Below are positions 50,654 to 64,000 of a stretch of DNA of 64,000 bases, in pieces. The stretch spans positions 744,001-808,000 of the forward strand of contig JANVFP010000002.1 of NCBI GenBank assembly GCA_027919835.1. The letters are read 5' to 3'. Position numbers and translations under genes: made by a program. This DNA is from Lentinula raphanica. Its lineage: Eukaryota; Basidiomycota; Agaricomycetes; Agaricales; Omphalotaceae. Every line of letters begins with the position of its first letter. Position 1 is the first letter of the stretch. Under the pieces are notes generated by a model. It searched no databases. It had not been told where the DNA came from and saw only the letters and a program-made list of their open reading frames with translations.

Positions 50654-51624
50654 GATAACGGATGACCCGAGAGGTTGGTGGTGATAAGAAGAGCGCTGGC
50701 ACCCTTGCAATGCATTTCTGCGAAGATTACGTAAGACCTTCGGAGTGGCCATCCCGAAAGAGCCCGGTCTTCTCTTGCTCTCTTACTTCAACTTGTTTCT
50801 TTGCTGGTTTTTATTGCAACTTGATTTCAAAAAATCCATGTCACTTCCAGTGGGCACATCATGCAGCTTGAGCCTCAATTTTAGCCATATGCAAAAACGT
50901 CGTGTCTGCCAGTTTACGTGAATCCTTGCAGGCATTCGCAGTCGCTGCGGTTCAATATTCCTCACTTGGGCTCTTTGATTGGAGTTGTATATCGTACGCT
51001 GGCGTTAGAACGCGTTTACTCTTGTCGCAGTAGGGTGTAGGTAAGTGACAACGACACCATATGTGCACATAATTGAACGATGTTATAGTAGCACATACTT
51101 TCCAGTGTCGCCGTCTCGCGACTCATGACTCCATGGCGGAACACTTGATCTTCGTGCCCCGGACGACGTTGGTTCCTTAGGCAGAGCTTGGGCAGAGCCT
51201 TCGTTGACCAACTTCGTAGAATTCATCGACCTCTCTATAGCTAGCTGAAGAAACCCCTTCCGATTACCACTCACGATTGTTTATGTGCCACCCCCCAAGA
51301 TAGGATCCATATAAGCAGTTCTTGAATCCACCAACTCGTTTTCCCCAGAAATGATGGATGCAATTTACACTTCCTCAACGATCGTCGACGAACCAAGAAC
51401 TACCAAGAACTAGTCGTGATGAATAGCCTATGTAATCCTTATTGGCGATACCACCGTTCCGATTCCGACCCGAACTTTGCTTGCTCCACTTTCTCTATAG
51501 GTCGGATGACCAAACAACACACGCACGGTCTTGCTAGAGTCCTATAAAATCTCCCGACTCGCTCATAAATCTCTCAACTGTCCTCCGTATCATTCACAAT
51601 CCAGACTACAAATCTCCATCCACA
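50654..51624. other. divergent intergenic region between M28 peptidase and aldo/keto reductase
   Basis: Includes the possible N-terminal extension of the peptidase (to 50752) and the reductase promoter. TATAAAA at 51543-51549 is about 75 bp before the reductase ATG. No other gene recognised. Confidence 0.45.
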
Positions 51625-53489
51625 ATGGCCTCACCTACGAAGAAAATGACCTATTGTAAGTTGTCCCGCCCTCTCTTCCCGATCGTCGCGTGTTGACGTC
51701 TCTGTTGTCCAGCTCGCCTCGGAAATTCTGGGCTGAAAGTATCGAAAATCATCCTGGGTACCATGCAATATGGAAGTCCGGAATGGCAGCCATGGGTTCT
51801 AGGCGAAGAGGAAGCTATCAAACATATCAAAACGGCGTAAGGCTTGACATTCTCCGCTTTGCTTCTGCTTAGATCTTACTCCGTTGTACCAGTTACGATG
51901 CTGGCATACAGACATTCGATACAGCTGATGTATGTACCTTCACAGCCTGAAGTTCCGGACGTTGAAACATCCGTAGGCTTATTCCAATGGCCTCTCAGAG
52001 ATCATCCTAGGCAAAGCCATCAAGCAACTCAACCTGCCACGAGATGAAATTGTAGTAATGACAAAAGTACGTATCCGAGTGCCCTTCCGTATCATCCCAG
52101 TTTCTGAAGACGAGTCTGTCGTAGTGCTGGAGTGTTATTGGGAGGAACTACGGCGACGATACCCTTGCCCTACGAGCAGATCCTGATGTCAATGGATATG
52201 TGAATCAACACGGCCTGAGTCGCAAAGTCAGTGCACTGTTTTGATCCCAGTTCCCCTTTTGGTGACATGGTATATGTTTTAGCATATCTTCGCAGCGGTT
52301 CAGAACAGCTTGAAGCGACTTCAACTCGATTTCATAGATGTTTTTCAATGTCAGACAATCTCCTCTGGTCCACATAGGGCCGTTCATCTCATCTTCGTTT
52401 TGAACAGGTCATCGTTTTGATCCTGATACACCTATTCCCGAAGTGGTGCGTAGTAGTCGAAAGTCTTTGCTCTTTTTTTGGGAAAGTTCACGTCCTCGAG
52501 ATAGATGCAAGCGTTGCACGATGTCGTCCAGGCTGGTTATGTACGCTACATCGGAATGAGCTCTTGTTGGGCCTGGCAATGTACGTCGTCATCTTCAATA
52601 TCTAGCTCACTTCGCAAATCAGCTTATTCTCGTGCAAAGTTCATGCCATGCAGAGTACGTACTGACAATTTATATGCTTGATGCTCGTGCTGAGACGATT
52701 CTATCCTAGGCTATGCTATCAACAATAAATTGACTCCGTTCATCTCGATGCAGAATCATTATAATGTGATCTATAGAGAGGAAGAAAGAGAAATGTTTCC
52801 AACTCTCAAGGTAATCCGCATGGTTCCTGGAGAACTAAGTGTTGTTAATCAACGTTATCTGCTAGTATTTTGGTGTCGGAGCAATCCCTTGGTCGCCTCT
52901 TGCTCGCGGTCTCCTAACTCGGCCTCCGGATGTTAAGACCACTCGAGGCGACACTGACTGGTGAGTTTCTGGATGAGAGTTCTCAATCCGTTCAAGATTT
53001 GATTGAATTCATAGGATCATTGATAGATATACGGCTGCCTTGGGCACGGAAGAAATCATCAAAAGGTAAGAAACCCAGAAACACTGCATGTTGCGCAAGT
53101 AACATATTATTGACCTTCTTGATTGTAGAGTCGAGCAGATTGCCAAGAAGAAGAACATATCCATGGCCCAGGTCGCAGTAGCCTGGACTCTTGCCAAAGA
53201 AGGTACGCGTATCAAGCGTTTCGAAGCGCAGACCTTTTGTTCATACTCAGTATTGTATTCGCTCATCCCAAAAGGTGTCACCGCCTCTATCGTGGGCACT
53301 ACGAGCCTTCGCAACCTGGAAGACATAATTGGTGCGCTTTCTGCATTGTGCAAGTATATCTCAGTCAACCTGATGTCTCCCTTTCATTTTTCCGACACAC
53401 CAGCTGGGATACACGTCATTTTAGATGCTGAGGAAATTAAGTTCTTGGAAGAGCCCTATAAGCCCACAGAAGTCATTGGCCATATGTGA
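51625..53489 (+). CDS. aldo/keto reductase
   Basis: NADP-dependent carbonyl reductase of the (alpha/beta)8 AKR superfamily; substrate unknown. Exon 1 encodes MASPTKKMTY and ends at the phase-1 donor after TAT T. Exon 2 gives SRLGNSGLKVSKIILGTMQY and GEEEAIKHIKTA, then YDAGIQTFDTAD joined to AYSNGLSEIILGKAI, which holds the catalytic Asp and Tyr. Later exons give IVVMTK with the catalytic Lys, VNQHGLSRKHIFAAVQNSLK, RLQLDFIDVFQCHRFDPDTP, GYVRYIGMSSCWAWQ, YFGVGAIPWSPLARGLL and AQVAVAWTLAKEGVTASIVG. The C-terminus is KPTEVIGHM. All catalytic positions are present. It converges on the dynamin-like gene with 196 bp between stops. Confidence 0.86.
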
Positions 53490-53685
53490 ACACTCCATGG
53501 ACGTTATGTATATAGCGATGAAGAAATCGCACGATCACTTGGACTCCTTCAATGGCTTTGCAGCCTTTGCTTTGATCATAGTCTACACAACGATTGCCTT
53601 ACACCCGCGTTGTTCATGACCTGAGTCGTCGGTCGAATACAAAATGACTATCACTCATTCCAAGCTGTTACATTCATTGATTCAT

Positions 53686-56587
53686 TCATACGATACGCGA
53701 TAGCTCATCACTTCCTGCCTTCATCCTCTCCAACTTCTTCAATAATTCCTCCCTCCGGGTCGCGACCTGCGTGCTCTCCTGTGCTAACTCTCTGCAGATA
53801 GCCGAGCTGTTTGGACCATGGATTCCAAGCTTGGAAGTCAAATACTGATAAAAATCGCGTTCGAACCCCTTGACCATCTCGTAGTCGATAGCGAGAGGGA
53901 CGTTGTCAGTGAATCGTTTGTATGCGACTTTGAATAGATTTAGCTCAAGAATATGACTAAAGTTGCAAGAAAGAAAACAGACCTTGGAAATAGGCGCGAA
54001 CCTCCGCCATGATATCCAATGCAGGTTTCATCTCATCTTCTGGTAGGAGCTTCACTAAATCTGTCGAATCCGCTGTTATTCCAAGTCTTCCGAGAGCTGT
54101 AAGTATCTGGCGCAGTATATCCTCCGGACTATCAGAATTTGAGTACCGGCTTACATCCTGCAACTGCAAGCTTTGGAGGGCGCTGTGGACTCGCTGATTG
54201 GGACCTTGCTCAAGTCTACACATCTTGTAGTGGGACAAGAATTTGTTCTTGTAATCTGACAAGTAATGAGTATTCATCGTGAATGGTCGATACTCTAGGT
54301 CAAGAAGCCATTTGATACGATCTTTTGTAGCCTCGAGTCGGTCTTTCATATGCTGTTCTATGATGAGTCTGAACAAACCGTTGCAAGACGTAGTCAATGC
54401 AGGACAGTCGGAGACATCAACCTCTGGAAACATACCTTGCCTGCCGCTCTAAAACTCCTTGTCCGAATTCAGCGAACCGAAGCCTGACCAGCCGCAGAAT
54501 ATGCTCCAGCGTAGTTTTATGGACAAAAAGGCAGAGCTCCTGCGAAGGGGCTGACCATTGTTGGGTGATTTGCTGTATGAACCATTCCTCAACGATATAA
54601 GGATATTTATCGGGGAGTTCACGAGTACGAGCACTAGAAACGAACATCGGATATGTGCACAATCAGCAACTCATCAAAGACAAATGTGATAGAGGAATAT
54701 TCACTCTTGGAGTCGCCGATACACCTCCTCAATATAGATTGGTTGGCGATTAGCACTGAGATTGTCCTCATCACCATCTCCCTCTTGTTCATTCTCTTCA
54801 TTATCCAAAAACTCGAAGCGAGGCATAGTCGTCTGTGACCCGGATCCCTTCTCGTATGGTCTGAACTTCGGTGCACTTCTTCGTATTTCCCTCTTGAACT
54901 TCTCTTGAAGAGGTCGAATGCACTGAAGAAGAGCGTCATGTTCTGGGGTCCCCTCTAATAGCTTCGAAAGATCAACAATGAAGCCATGAATCATTGCTGA
55001 AATGTCACGGAAGGGATCCTGGGACGGCTCTTTCGGGAGCTTTCTCAAATCTTCATGCGTCTTCTGTATAAGCAGTTGGAGTTCGTTATAGATTTCGGGG
55101 AGTCTGGAAATATGAACGTTAGTTCAGGAAAGTATCGAAAGAGCTATCATATAGTCAAGTGGTTAGACTATGTACCTTTTGGAGATGAGATCCGATAGAA
55201 TACTGCTCAGTCTGCCGACCAGGTTCTGAGTTCTAAGGTATCGTTGATACATAGGATCTAGTTCGCGCCAATGTGCGTGCGTTGTAAAGAACTGGTTTTC
55301 CTTGTTTCGAGCTTCTTCCCATGTGATGCCTTCCCTCAACTCTGTTGAGTTGGGTTGGCGAACACAGAACCAATTATTCAACAATTTGTGGTCGCCTTCA
55401 TTCTTGATGAAGCGGACCCAGTCGTCCTCGTCTCCTTGTGCGATTCTATCCGGCTTTGTCAGGACACCTAAATTAATCATGATGAATCACGATGACCCGT
55501 TGGTTTCCGTCCGCTTCACTGACCGACTGTACGTAGTCCTTTGGGATCATATTTCCTCGCTAGATGAAGCGCTCCCTGATTCTCGATATCAGCTAGTATG
55601 AAAAGACATCAATGGATATACTACTAAAGGATAGGATGCTGAATTCGAGAGCTCACTTTCGCATGAGACAGTGAGCAGGATTATGCAACTGGGCTTCTTG
55701 ATGTACGATTCTACTAGCCCTTCGACAAGCGCAATATCATCTGTGCTTCCCTCTTTCGTAGATCGTACGAGACCTAAGAAGTGACAAGACTTGAAATTAC
55801 AACTCATGCACAACATTATGGTCAGTGAACGAACCTGGTAGATCACAAAACGACAAGTCGGCGACACCCGGCCCACTGATTTGCATAGATACATAGTTTG
55901 AGGAGAACGTAAGTGCCCGTCCATCATTCAGCTCGTCATCTCCCAGTAGAATCTGACTCCGAGAGATGTGTGGGTTTAGGATCGCTCGTTGAGCGCGCCT
56001 CAAACGATCTTCGACCTGAGCTTTGTCATAAATCACTTCCCCGAAAGGTTCGTTCAATGGTTGACCAAGAGCTTGACCTGATCTGTCGGTAATCGTACGA
56101 ATAGTTATTACACACTTCCAAGCTGCATCGGGAGCAGGATCATTGCTCAGACGGCACTCGGTGGGGCAACTGGTCCAAGTGTTACTGATCAACGAGGACG
56201 AATGGAGTCGAGGGTAGTCTTACCGAGTACATGTCCCTGAAGCTCGAGGAAGGGTAATATCCGAAATCGCTTCAATGAGAGACGATTTACCGGCACTCTG
56301 GTTGCCAATAACGGCAATTTGAGGGAGGTCGATATCGGTCTGCACACTATAACAGCGCAAGAGTCGGTATCTTTCATTCGTAGTCATTCCAAGAAGAAGA
56401 CGTCGTACCCAGTATTTTGAAGACGATGGACCAAGTCCAGCGCATGTCTACGCTTTTGACTGGACTTATCTTGGGCATTCAAGTTCGACAGCCCGACAGC
56501 ACTGATATGTCCGGGAAGTGGATAATGCGAAGTAGACGAACTCATATCCGTGTCAGAGGGTTCAGAAGCGGTTGATACAACGCTCAT
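53686..56587 (-). CDS. dynamin-superfamily large GTPase (Mx/Vps1-like)
   Basis: Membrane-remodelling GTPase of a fungal dynamin-like group. Start MSVVSTASEPSDTDMSSSTS, with an upstream in-frame ATG at 56665 considered less likely. The GTPase domain has G1 VIGNQSAGKSSLIEAI, completed by a phase-2 splice just upstream, G2 in LPRASGTCTR, G3 DLPG and G4 LTKPDR. The middle/stalk region includes the acidic, disordered-looking insert DNEENEQEGDGDEDN. The C-terminal GED-like helix is VKGFERDFYQYLTSKLG. No PH domain or transmembrane segment is visible, so it resembles Mx and fungal Mx-like dynamins rather than classical dynamin. About nine exons; no break seen. A TATATTATATAG element at 56707-56718 lies about 120 bp upstream. 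Confidence 0.88.
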
Positions 56588-57743
56588 GACTGTAAATTGA
56601 GGATTTGTCGTCTGAGTCAGGAGCAAGGGATTAATTGTAATGAACAAAAAGAGAGTAACATTCAAAGTTGTGCGTAGGATCCTCCTCTACATGATACGAA
56701 CATGTGTATATTATATAGTTAATGTCTCCACCTCATGTATAGGGCATAGGGTGTCCGTGAATGCGGATTCCACGCGTAGTCCTCGTTCCGACCTTACACT
56801 GTGACTGTGAGGAATAACTGATGCTGGGAGCTTAGGAGTTCCGTGGCTGGGGGTCTTCTTGGTAGCCTTTATACACCTTTATAACCTTGAATGAAACGAG
56901 CGTCAAAAGAGAGTCAACAAGGCCTCAACGCGTTTCTCTTACTTACACATTCCAGATGGCACAGGCATGGCACGCAGTAAGGAAGTTGCGCAGAGAACCC
57001 CCAAAAAGCTTTCTTGATTATATTGGAGTTGCATTTTTCCCTTCCTGGCTAGACTCGAGCCAGTAGTTTCGGGTGTGACAGTCTAAGATGAAAGTGATTC
57101 CGCTCATCACTTCTCTGCCAGAGTGACTGGTTCGAGTCTACTTCCTGGCACTCGGAATCAGTCTGAGCTTAACTCAGAAAGATGTGCACTTGAAACCTTG
57201 AACCGAGCAAGAACAACGTGCTGGGCCATTGGTAGGGAAAATGGGTGTGGCAATTACTATGTAGCGAAGCGTTGAAGCTTGAAGGGTCAATGTGCATTAG
57301 GCTGCTGTTACTATTAGAAGAAGAGAAGAAAAGCACACGGAACTCACCAAGCGCGTCGTTCCGAACAATTTGCACAACTTTTAGCTTGAATTTGGACTCA
57401 TCTGAATCACATCCCAAAGCATGTGAACCAATTTGAACAGTCAAGGCGAGTATACTCTGAGAAAGACCTGAAATATCGAATGAGAAAGGACGCTAAGTTT
57501 TATGTTGAATCTGAGTCGACGTTGAAGTATGTAGTGACTCTTGAGGCTCGGAGCCATGTAAAGTACAAACAAATACAAACTCAGACTCGCCTTGACGTTA
57601 TTCACGAATTTGCTCTTTTTTTTTGTGAACTCTTGTGAACTACAGACGGCCAGCCAGGCTAGCCTTGACGGTCTTGCCTCACAGAGTCATACACGATGAA
57701 CGGGCAACTATAGCAAGGCTATGTACACACATGTCAGTGGTCA
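56588..57743. other. 1.2-kb intergenic region without a recognised gene
   Basis: Promoter side of the dynamin-like gene and 3' side of BVMO4. Short ORFs on both strands (for example 57169-57444) have no recognisable features. A GGTTCGAGTC tract near 57131 is not within a foldable tRNA. Confidence 0.4.
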
Positions 57744-60007
<2,264 letters not shown>

Positions 60008-61586
60008 TATGACACATGCGATTCGGGGAGCTGTGTATTGCTGCCCGCAAATTCTTCTCTGATTTGGAGAAGTGAGGAAGAAGGTACAGTATCCGGAATT
60101 GAATCATTGAGTCGTTGTTGAGGCTGTCGTTCATTGTCGTTTTCGGAATCTATAATCAACATGTAAGCGGAAAGAATTTAGTCATTATGGACGTTCGGAA
60201 GAGGTCGGTGGACGATTACCAAGAGTATTCAAATCGGACAGCAGTAAAGTGTCTCTTTGTTCTGCTTTCTGTTCTGCCTCAGCTGGGTACCTGAACGTCA
60301 GTATCCAACCTCCATCCAACGATCTCGGAACACACACCTTTCGCAATCGCCACCAAGACACCCAAATTCGTAGAATTCACCGTCAACTGTTCTACAAACC
60401 TCGACGGACGGTTTCTCAGTGCATGCGGCAACCTTTCCTGAGGCGGCTGGGCTTCAGGAACATTTGTCCTGGGCGGTGGTGGGATAAACGGAGGAGAGAT
60501 CGAATGAATAGATATGGTTGAATCATCTCTGAAGGTGCTCGTGGACTCTGACTTTGCCGTCCACGGGCGCATGAATGGTTTGGAATGGTACGAAGCAGAT
60601 CTTGTATCTTTCGTAGGTGATGTGGTTCGGGAGCTGGAGGGGGATTTGACGTCACGGTCTGGTGAGACCGCTCCTGTGGCTCGCGTAGAAACCGACCGAA
60701 CTGTTCGGAGGTATTGTTCACTTGGAGGTCGTTTGCTGTGACGGTTTCGACGAAGAAGGACCAGCATAAGAAACGCGAGAATGACAACGAATAATGCGCC
60801 TCCTACAGCGCCTCCTACAGCGGGGGCGACAACGCTTCGTCTGGAAAAAGATGGGTTGAGACACGATCAAGTACAGATACTTTGAGTACACACTCTGAGT
60901 GTTTCTTTGCCGGTGAAGAAGTTGTCGATGGAGATGGTGTCGAGGCTGCATTACTTGTGGATACGGTCGAGGAAGTGCTTGCAGCTAGGTCGAAGAAAGT
61001 GGCGACCGAGCTCGTACTTGTCGCTGGAGTTACTTCGGATTTACGTGCGGGATCGTGTGAGCTAGTTGTACAACCTGTGACACAGCAGAATGAGCTCTGG
61101 AATCCTGACAAAGACTGACGAGCGTACTGTCACTGCAACTGGCCTCCAGTATTGATGGCTCAGAAGACACCATAGGAAGATTCCACTCCGGCAGCGTCGC
61201 AGTACTTGCACTATTAGTTGATGTCGTCTGCGCGCTAGCACAAGGTTCGGGTGTTGCTGATTCCGCAATGATTGATTCCGACAATGCTGAGGTTGATGCA
61301 GTGGAGCAAACAAGCATATCGGCGAAGGACAAGGAACGAGTAGCTCTGGTACCCAGATGGTGCCTACATATGTATTCAAATGAGATTGACTGTTGGTTTC
61401 CAAGGTAAGTGAATGGATTATGATGAAGCTCACCTTGGAAGACCTTGGAGAGCTCGTGAAAACCCAGTACAACAATGCTGGAAGAAGGCCGAACGCTGAT
61501 GAGTAGAGGCAAGACAGGCAGGATGCGAGAAACGTATGTGTTATCGGAACAGAGTGAAAGTGGGATAGTTTGTATGAAATCATCAT
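60008..61586 (-). CDS. single-pass membrane protein with Ser/Thr-rich ectodomain (5' end uncertain)
   Basis: The 3' two thirds are well supported. A Ser/Thr-rich region (ATSTSSVATFFDLAASTSST, then STPSPSTTSSPAKKHSE) joins by a splice to a membrane helix with Gly-rich start (VVAPAVGGAVGGALFVVILA) and a basic stop-transfer LLRRNRHSKRPP. The cytosolic tail is long, Ser/Pro/Arg-rich and continues over two more exons, ending REEFAGSNTQLPESHVS. This layout resembles fungal wall-sensor or Mid2-like membrane proteins, but no specific family can be assigned. A hydrophobic stretch beginning MISYKLSHFHSVPITHTF could be the signal peptide; I could not settle the splicing between it and the Ser/Thr region, so the start is provisional. 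Confidence 0.5.
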
Positions 61587-62776
61587 CGCCCATGGGCATT
61601 ATTACCTTATTGATGTTCCCGATGCAGGCTTGAAATGCCCGGCACCAATGTTGCTGTAGCAGGATTAGACCTCGTGCGATGATATAAATGGACAAGTGAT
61701 GTCGAGGATAAGGTAGGAAAACATTTTCAGAACTCAGAAGTTCCACAACCACACGACACGATTGGTAGAGCATATCCACCAATTCAGATGGTGGAGCACA
61801 GCTTCAATCGAACAAGCGGAGTGATTCAATGAAATCGAATGAGGGATTTCTCAGATGGCTCACATACTGAACAGTAAGCTAATCAGAGGGATATTCATGG
61901 AATCGAAAAGCGGAGCTGGGAACGCACTACTACTCCAGCGATGTGTCTTGGTCTAGGCATGACCGATTTGGTATGCCGTGTGTGAGACAGAGCTTAGCTC
62001 TTCGACGAGCACGACGATTTTCCATAGAGGGAGGGACGATACCTATTTCTACAGGTCATGATGATAATTCAACATCAGGAGTCGAGTTTGAGTCTGTTCT
62101 TAACCATATGCTCCTTGAGAACTTGAATTGGATGATTTGTTGGCCGCTACTTGGTTGATCTTGGTCGTATGGCGGTTACAGAGTGCATAAAAAGAAACCA
62201 TATGCATCATCCTATAGCAATTCTGGTCAAAGTATCATATAGGACAGTTAGAACTTAGCAACGAATTGCAATTGGCGGGTCACAACATCAAATGATCAGC
62301 CGGGAAGTGGCATAACTTGTCTTTCAGAGACGGGGTTTGTGTAGAAAAAAAGATGGAATTGTCGAGTTTCAAGGCGTATGTAGAAGATCAAAGGCAGCTG
62401 AAGAACTTCTTGTTGAGATTGAGAGCTCAGAGAGTTGAAAGTTCGTGTAGAGAAAAGAGAGGAGAGGATCAAGAAGCTTGTGATGGGCCATCAATAAATT
62501 CAGTTGAACCGAAATCACGGGTGGCGCGGTCATTGTGGTCGAAAGTTCTAAATCATTTAAAAGGCCATGGGAGCGAGTAGCGTGTTTATCTTCTTTTCCT
62601 TTTTTCCCTTCATCTCCTCAGATTCTTTTCTCTCGAGCTCTTCGTCCACTGCTTGAAGCAGGACAACACATTCATTTTTTCATTTAGACCCCAGCTGCAC
62701 TTCTTCACTCCCTAGCCAAGAACCAGATATCTACTCGGAATCAGACGGATTGAATCGACTTTAATTCTCGTTGACA
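61587..62776. other. region without a confident gene
   Basis: Short plus-strand ORFs around 61943-62158 and 62353-62580 (the latter starting MELSSFKAYVEDQRQLKNFL) are charged and could be exons of an unrecognised gene, but no consistent splice chain or domain was found. Confidence 0.3.
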
Positions 62777-63984
62777 ATGAAGTTTACGACTGCTCTTTTT
62801 GCTGCTGGCGCGGCCATCGTTTCTGTCTCTTCGGTGCCCGTCCGACGTGATGTCGATCCCAACTTGGTACCCCAATTCGGTCTCGCTGCTGGTATAAACC
62901 CGGATGGTACAGGTAATTTACTTCGCGTCGTCTTGAGCAATTGGACCATCGATGTTGATTTATGAACCCGCTAGGCAACTGCGATGGAATCAACGGACCA
63001 AATGGTCAACCCATTCTCATTCCTTGCAATTGTCCTCCGGATCGCAACACTTTCATTGCCGTGAGTTCTCCCGCGTTTCCGACTTTGTGACTTCCCCTCA
63101 AATAATGACTCCCTCTTCAGGACCTCAACGCCAACGTCGCGGCAGGTCATGCAACCAACAACCCAAGCATCGCGGTTTCCTTCCCTTCAGACAACTCCCA
63201 GGCATCCCAACTCGCTCGCATTGACGCCGCACTCGTCACGTTGCAAAACCTGAATGGAGCTGGTGTTGGATGCCCCGCTTCGTCTACGACCTTTGTCGCA
63301 CAACAGGCTGCTATTCAAGCTGGTACTACTGTTGCGGCTGCCGCACCAGCAGCGACAGCCGCCGCGGCTGCTGCTACTTCCGCTGCTCCAGCCACTGGTG
63401 GTGTAGACGTTTCTCTCGTTCCCGAATTTGGCGTTACAGCTGGCCAGAGCCCTGATGGTAAGAGTGTCTTTTGATGTTAGCATACTGTGTATCCTTATGA
63501 GTTCTCGGTTATCAAGGAACTGGAAACTGTATAGGTATGAGCTTTTTGTCCAGGATCGTCGATTTCCACAGCTGATCACGGTCTATCAGGTATCAACAAC
63601 ATCAAGATCCCTTGCACCTGCCCTCCTGACAGAGACACGTTCATCGCTGTAAGATTCATTCCCGGATTTCGATGACTCGTTGCGTTGTTCCATGACATCT
63701 GATTATTGTCCTCACTCGATGTAGGACTTGAACGCTAACGTTGCCGCTGGCCACGCAGTCAACAACCCTAGTGTCGCTGTGTCGTTCCCAACCGGTCAAA
63801 GCAATGCAGATGCAGCAGCTCGTATTGAAGCAGCTATCGTCACATTGCAAAACTTGAACGGTGCAGGTGTCGGTTGCCCTGCAGCGTCGACAACTTTCTC
63901 GGTATGTCTTTCAAGTCGAAAGTCGCTAGCTAGGTTAACTGATTGATTCTTTGTTCCAAGGCCCAATTGGCTGCAGTTCAGTGA
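62777..63984 (+). CDS. small secreted protein with two copies of a Cys-containing domain
   Basis: Signal peptide MKFTTALFAAGAAIVSVSSV, then a dibasic RR that could be processed. Exons 62777-62912, 62975-63060, 63121-63457, 63517-63534 (18 nt), 63590-63648, 63725-63901, 63961-63984. Two repeats of about 90 residues share the order [ED]F/QFG-x-x-x-G-x-[SN]PDGTGNC, IPC-x-CPPDR-x-TFIA, DLNANVAAGHA, LQNLNGAGVGCPA. Intron positions are the same in both, before GTGNC and after TFIA. An Ala-rich linker (AATAAAAAATSAAPATGG) joins the repeats. The second repeat has an extra intron that creates the 18-nt exon. I recall similar proteins from agaricomycetes but cannot name a function. The gene is complete, ending 16 bp before the window edge. 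Confidence 0.82.
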
Positions 63985-64000
63985 GAACTTGAGTATGTTT

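Noticed and set aside
57110..57150. B-box-like GGTTCGAGTC as a tRNA gene
   Set aside because: No matching acceptor stem, A box or cloverleaf could be formed around it.

Overview
The window looks like chromosomal DNA from a filamentous basidiomycete, probably an agaricomycete. Genes are dense and on both strands, nearly all are split by GT-AG introns of about 47-90 bp, intergenic gaps are short, and the gene content is fungal (Vts1, Fzo1, Per1, Hos2 and Aurora homologues, GH76 and GH20 enzymes, several Baeyer-Villiger-type monooxygenases). I saw no rRNA, tRNA, CRISPR array or transposase. I spliced the gene models by hand, using splice consensus, reading phase and recalled family motifs; no alignment was run.

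Layout, 1-34 kb: 5' part of VTS1 (-); two tandem epoxide hydrolases (+); archaemetzincin (+); GH76 glycosidase (-); FZO1 (-); SDR oxidoreductase (-); 2OG-Fe(II) dioxygenase (-), divergent from an Aurora kinase (+); thioredoxin reductase (+); an unknown two-module protein (+); PER1 (-); HOS2-type deacetylase (-); GH20 hexosaminidase (+), tail to tail with an MFS transporter (-); ITPase HAM1 (-).

Layout, 34-60 kb: an accessory-looking block. Four Baeyer-Villiger/flavin monooxygenases (BVMO1 + at 34.2 kb; BVMO2 -, BVMO3 -, BVMO4 -) are interspersed with two paralogous seven-TM proteins. BVMO1(+)/7TM-A(-) and 7TM-B(+)/BVMO2(-) are arranged as a mirror image about 39 kb. BVMO2 carries two single-base frameshifts, both at 5-base homopolymers. 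Also here are a glutamate-carboxypeptidase-like M28 protein, an aldo/keto reductase and a dynamin-like GTPase.

Layout, 60-64 kb: a single-pass membrane protein with a Ser/Thr-rich ectodomain (-) and a small secreted protein made of two copies of one domain (+).

The most unusual signals are in gene structure: a candidate 1-nt exon in the GH76 gene, 7-nt and 15-nt exons in the 2OG dioxygenase, three GC-AG introns that all begin GCAAGT, and an AUG-less mitochondrial-type presequence fused in frame upstream of thioredoxin reductase.
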